A DNA stretch of 33,128 nucleotides from Pseudomonadota bacterium (GTDB lineage: Bacteria; Pseudomonadota; Gammaproteobacteria; Burkholderiales; Burkholderiaceae_F), in NCBI GenBank assembly GCA_021838715.1, contig JAKCCX010000024.1, positions 1 through 33,128 of the forward strand, in the 5' to 3' direction. Shown here piece by piece: positions 33,012 to 33,128 of the stretch. The position numbers were made by a program, and so were the translations under genes. The notes below the pieces were generated by a model. That model was not told the DNA's origin. It saw nothing but the letters and a program-made list of their open reading frames with translations, and ran no database searches. The number at the start of each line of letters is the position of its first letter. The first letter of the stretch is position 1.

Positions 33012-33128
33012 ATGCTCGCTGAACAGCGGCAGGCGATCGCGAACCGGATTCGCGATGCGCTTGCGACCCTGTCCGACCACGTCCCGGCGATCGAGTTGCA
33101 GCGTCCGAACGTCGCCGCCCACGGCGAC
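33012..33128 (+). CDS. argS: Arginyl-tRNA synthetase, N-terminal start, cut by window edge
   Basis: The 39 residues visible from ATG 33012 (MLAEQRQAIANRIRDALATL, then IELQRPNVAAHGD) match the N-terminal additional domain of arginyl-tRNA synthetase, in particular the ERP-x-x-AHGD motif. The enzyme charges tRNA-Arg with arginine in the cytoplasm; this domain contacts the tRNA D-loop. The catalytic part lies beyond the edge. No strong ribosome site is seen directly before the ATG. Confidence 0.8.
   Translation, partial: MLAEQRQAIANRIRDALATLSDHVPAIELQRPNVAAHGD

Noticed and set aside
1-33128. Carboxysome genes, cbbR, other Calvin-cycle genes, CRISPR array, tRNA, rRNA or transposase
   Set aside because: I looked through all gaps and frames and found none of these; the palindromes seen are isolated and not arranged as a CRISPR array.

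Overview
The window looks like chromosomal DNA of a high-GC, CO2-fixing (chemolithoautotrophic) betaproteobacterium, most likely of the order Burkholderiales. The evidence is the gene content: two different RuBisCOs, small proteins of families typical of Betaproteobacteria (DUF1840, DUF3108, DUF4124), homospermidine synthase, and the housekeeping genes xthA, pyrE, folE2 and argS. No tRNA, rRNA, CRISPR array, transposase or phage gene was seen.

Left part (1-5990). A partial DHA2-type drug exporter gene on the minus strand runs off the left edge. Divergent from it is a form II RuBisCO module, cbbM-cbbQ-cbbO. A strong intrinsic terminator lies directly after cbbM, so the activase genes cbbQO are probably transcribed at a lower level than the enzyme gene.

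Transport locus (5988-14002). A two-gene minus-strand unit (outer-membrane beta-barrel plus ArsB/SLC13-type permease) diverges from a plus-strand run: TonB-dependent receptor, exbB, exbD, tonB, a CybB-type cytochrome b561 and a small secreted PepSY protein. The AT-rich divergent region and the receptor's roughly 145-nt leader could form an ordered set of RNA stems, including one ending at the receptor start codon.

Middle (14381-20188). A periplasmic PEBP-family protein gene diverges from the form I RuBisCO module cbbL-cbbS-cbbQ-cbbO. Both RuBisCO modules carry upstream a palindrome of the form CATAA-N7/8-TTATG, which fits the CbbR (LysR-type) consensus. This suggests one regulator controls both, but no cbbR gene is in the window. 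No carboxysome genes are present. Each RuBisCO has its own CbbQ AAA+ motor and CbbO adaptor.

Right part (20211-33128). Genes in order are ampG, a chemoreceptor, an orphan 83-aa membrane protein, xthA, pyrE followed by DUF4124 and DUF1840 proteins, a membrane protein, an SDR oxidoreductase, homospermidine synthase, a DUF3108 protein, a MerR-type regulator with a cobalamin-binding domain, folE2 and the start of argS. The regulator carries the W-x9-EH and ExHxxG signatures of CarH/LitR B12 photoreceptors and is divergent from folE2, so light- or B12-dependent control of pterin/folate synthesis is a testable idea. Several genes here (pyrE, homospermidine synthase, folE2) have palindromes or hairpins in their leaders.
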